The notes beneath the pieces were generated by a model. The model worked only from the letters and a program-made list of their open reading frames with translations. It had not been told where the DNA came from and searched no databases. The position numbers were made by a program, and so were the translations under genes. A stretch of 5,358 nt of DNA from Candidatus Thiodiazotropha taylori (GTDB lineage Bacteria; Pseudomonadota; Gammaproteobacteria; Chromatiales; Chromatiaceae). Positions 5,338 to 5,358 of this stretch are shown here, piece by piece. Every line of letters begins with the position of its first letter. The stretch's first letter is position 1. The DNA lies in NCBI GenBank assembly GCA_019100305.1, contig JAHRHW010000318.1, forward strand, positions 1 through 5,358. The letters run 5' to 3'.

Positions 5338-5358
5338 TCAGAACTCGCTACGCAGACC
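5338..5358 (-). CDS. possible C-terminus of a minus-strand gene, mostly outside the window
   Basis: Read on the minus strand, the last 21 bases give GLRSEF followed by TGA. A terminal Phe after alternating residues resembles the end of an outer-membrane beta-barrel protein, and the hairpin at 5304-5323 would follow as its terminator. Six residues are far too few to be sure. A competing minus-strand frame is open from 5357 to a TAA at 5273-5271 and would give a 28-residue tail containing MMPAEWRAVRDL; it would place the hairpin inside coding sequence. Confidence 0.22.
   Translation of the reverse strand, partial: GLRSEF

Overview
The window reads as chromosomal DNA of a proteobacterium, most likely a gammaproteobacterium. 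The reasons are a short-passenger autotransporter of a type common there, a TIGR02270-type HEAT-repeat protein (a proteobacteria-restricted family), a DUF922 protein and a YkgJ-type cysteine-cluster protein. Base composition is moderate and the codon use looks ordinary. A marine or sulfur-oxidising gammaproteobacterium is my guess from the overall feel of genes and repeats; nothing here proves it.

Left part (1-1662, all plus strand): the C-terminal part of a TIGR02270-family HEAT-repeat protein, cut by the window edge. It is followed after 12 nt by an unlisted 56-residue two-helix membrane protein (747-917), then by a DUF922 predicted zinc metalloprotease with an intact HEQGH motif (979-1662). 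The first two look like one transcription unit. From general knowledge, TIGR02270 proteins often travel with type VI secretion VgrG/PAAR accessory genes, so the segment may be the tail of such a cluster; that is inference.

Middle (1663-3371): a 329-nt non-coding leader region with a fair sigma70-like promoter and a small palindrome, then a complete autotransporter-type outer-membrane protein. It has a signal peptide, a short 160-170 residue N-terminal region with two Cys, and a C-terminal barrel ending in Phe.

The convergent gap between the autotransporter and the next gene (3372-3684) is almost filled by a 266-bp MITE-like element (3395-3660). It has about 31-bp imperfect terminal inverted repeats and two internal hairpin arms, and no coding capacity. 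Beyond it lies a minus-strand GNAT acetyltransferase (3685-4173).

Right part (4174-5358): a divergent intergenic region, a YkgJ-family CxxCxxxCxxCC protein that starts at TTG (4386-5141), and then a second repeat of a different kind. This repeat (5160-5268) is built of 10-bp units, consensus near GCGGTgATTg. Three units are in reverse orientation and four in forward orientation around a 39-bp spacer, and together they form a roughly 30-bp stem. A perfect GC-rich hairpin (5304-5323) and a possible minus-strand gene end (…LRSEF-stop) close the window.

The two structured repeats are the least explained parts of the window. The genes do not form an obvious single pathway: after the possible T6SS-linked tail, each gene appears to stand alone.
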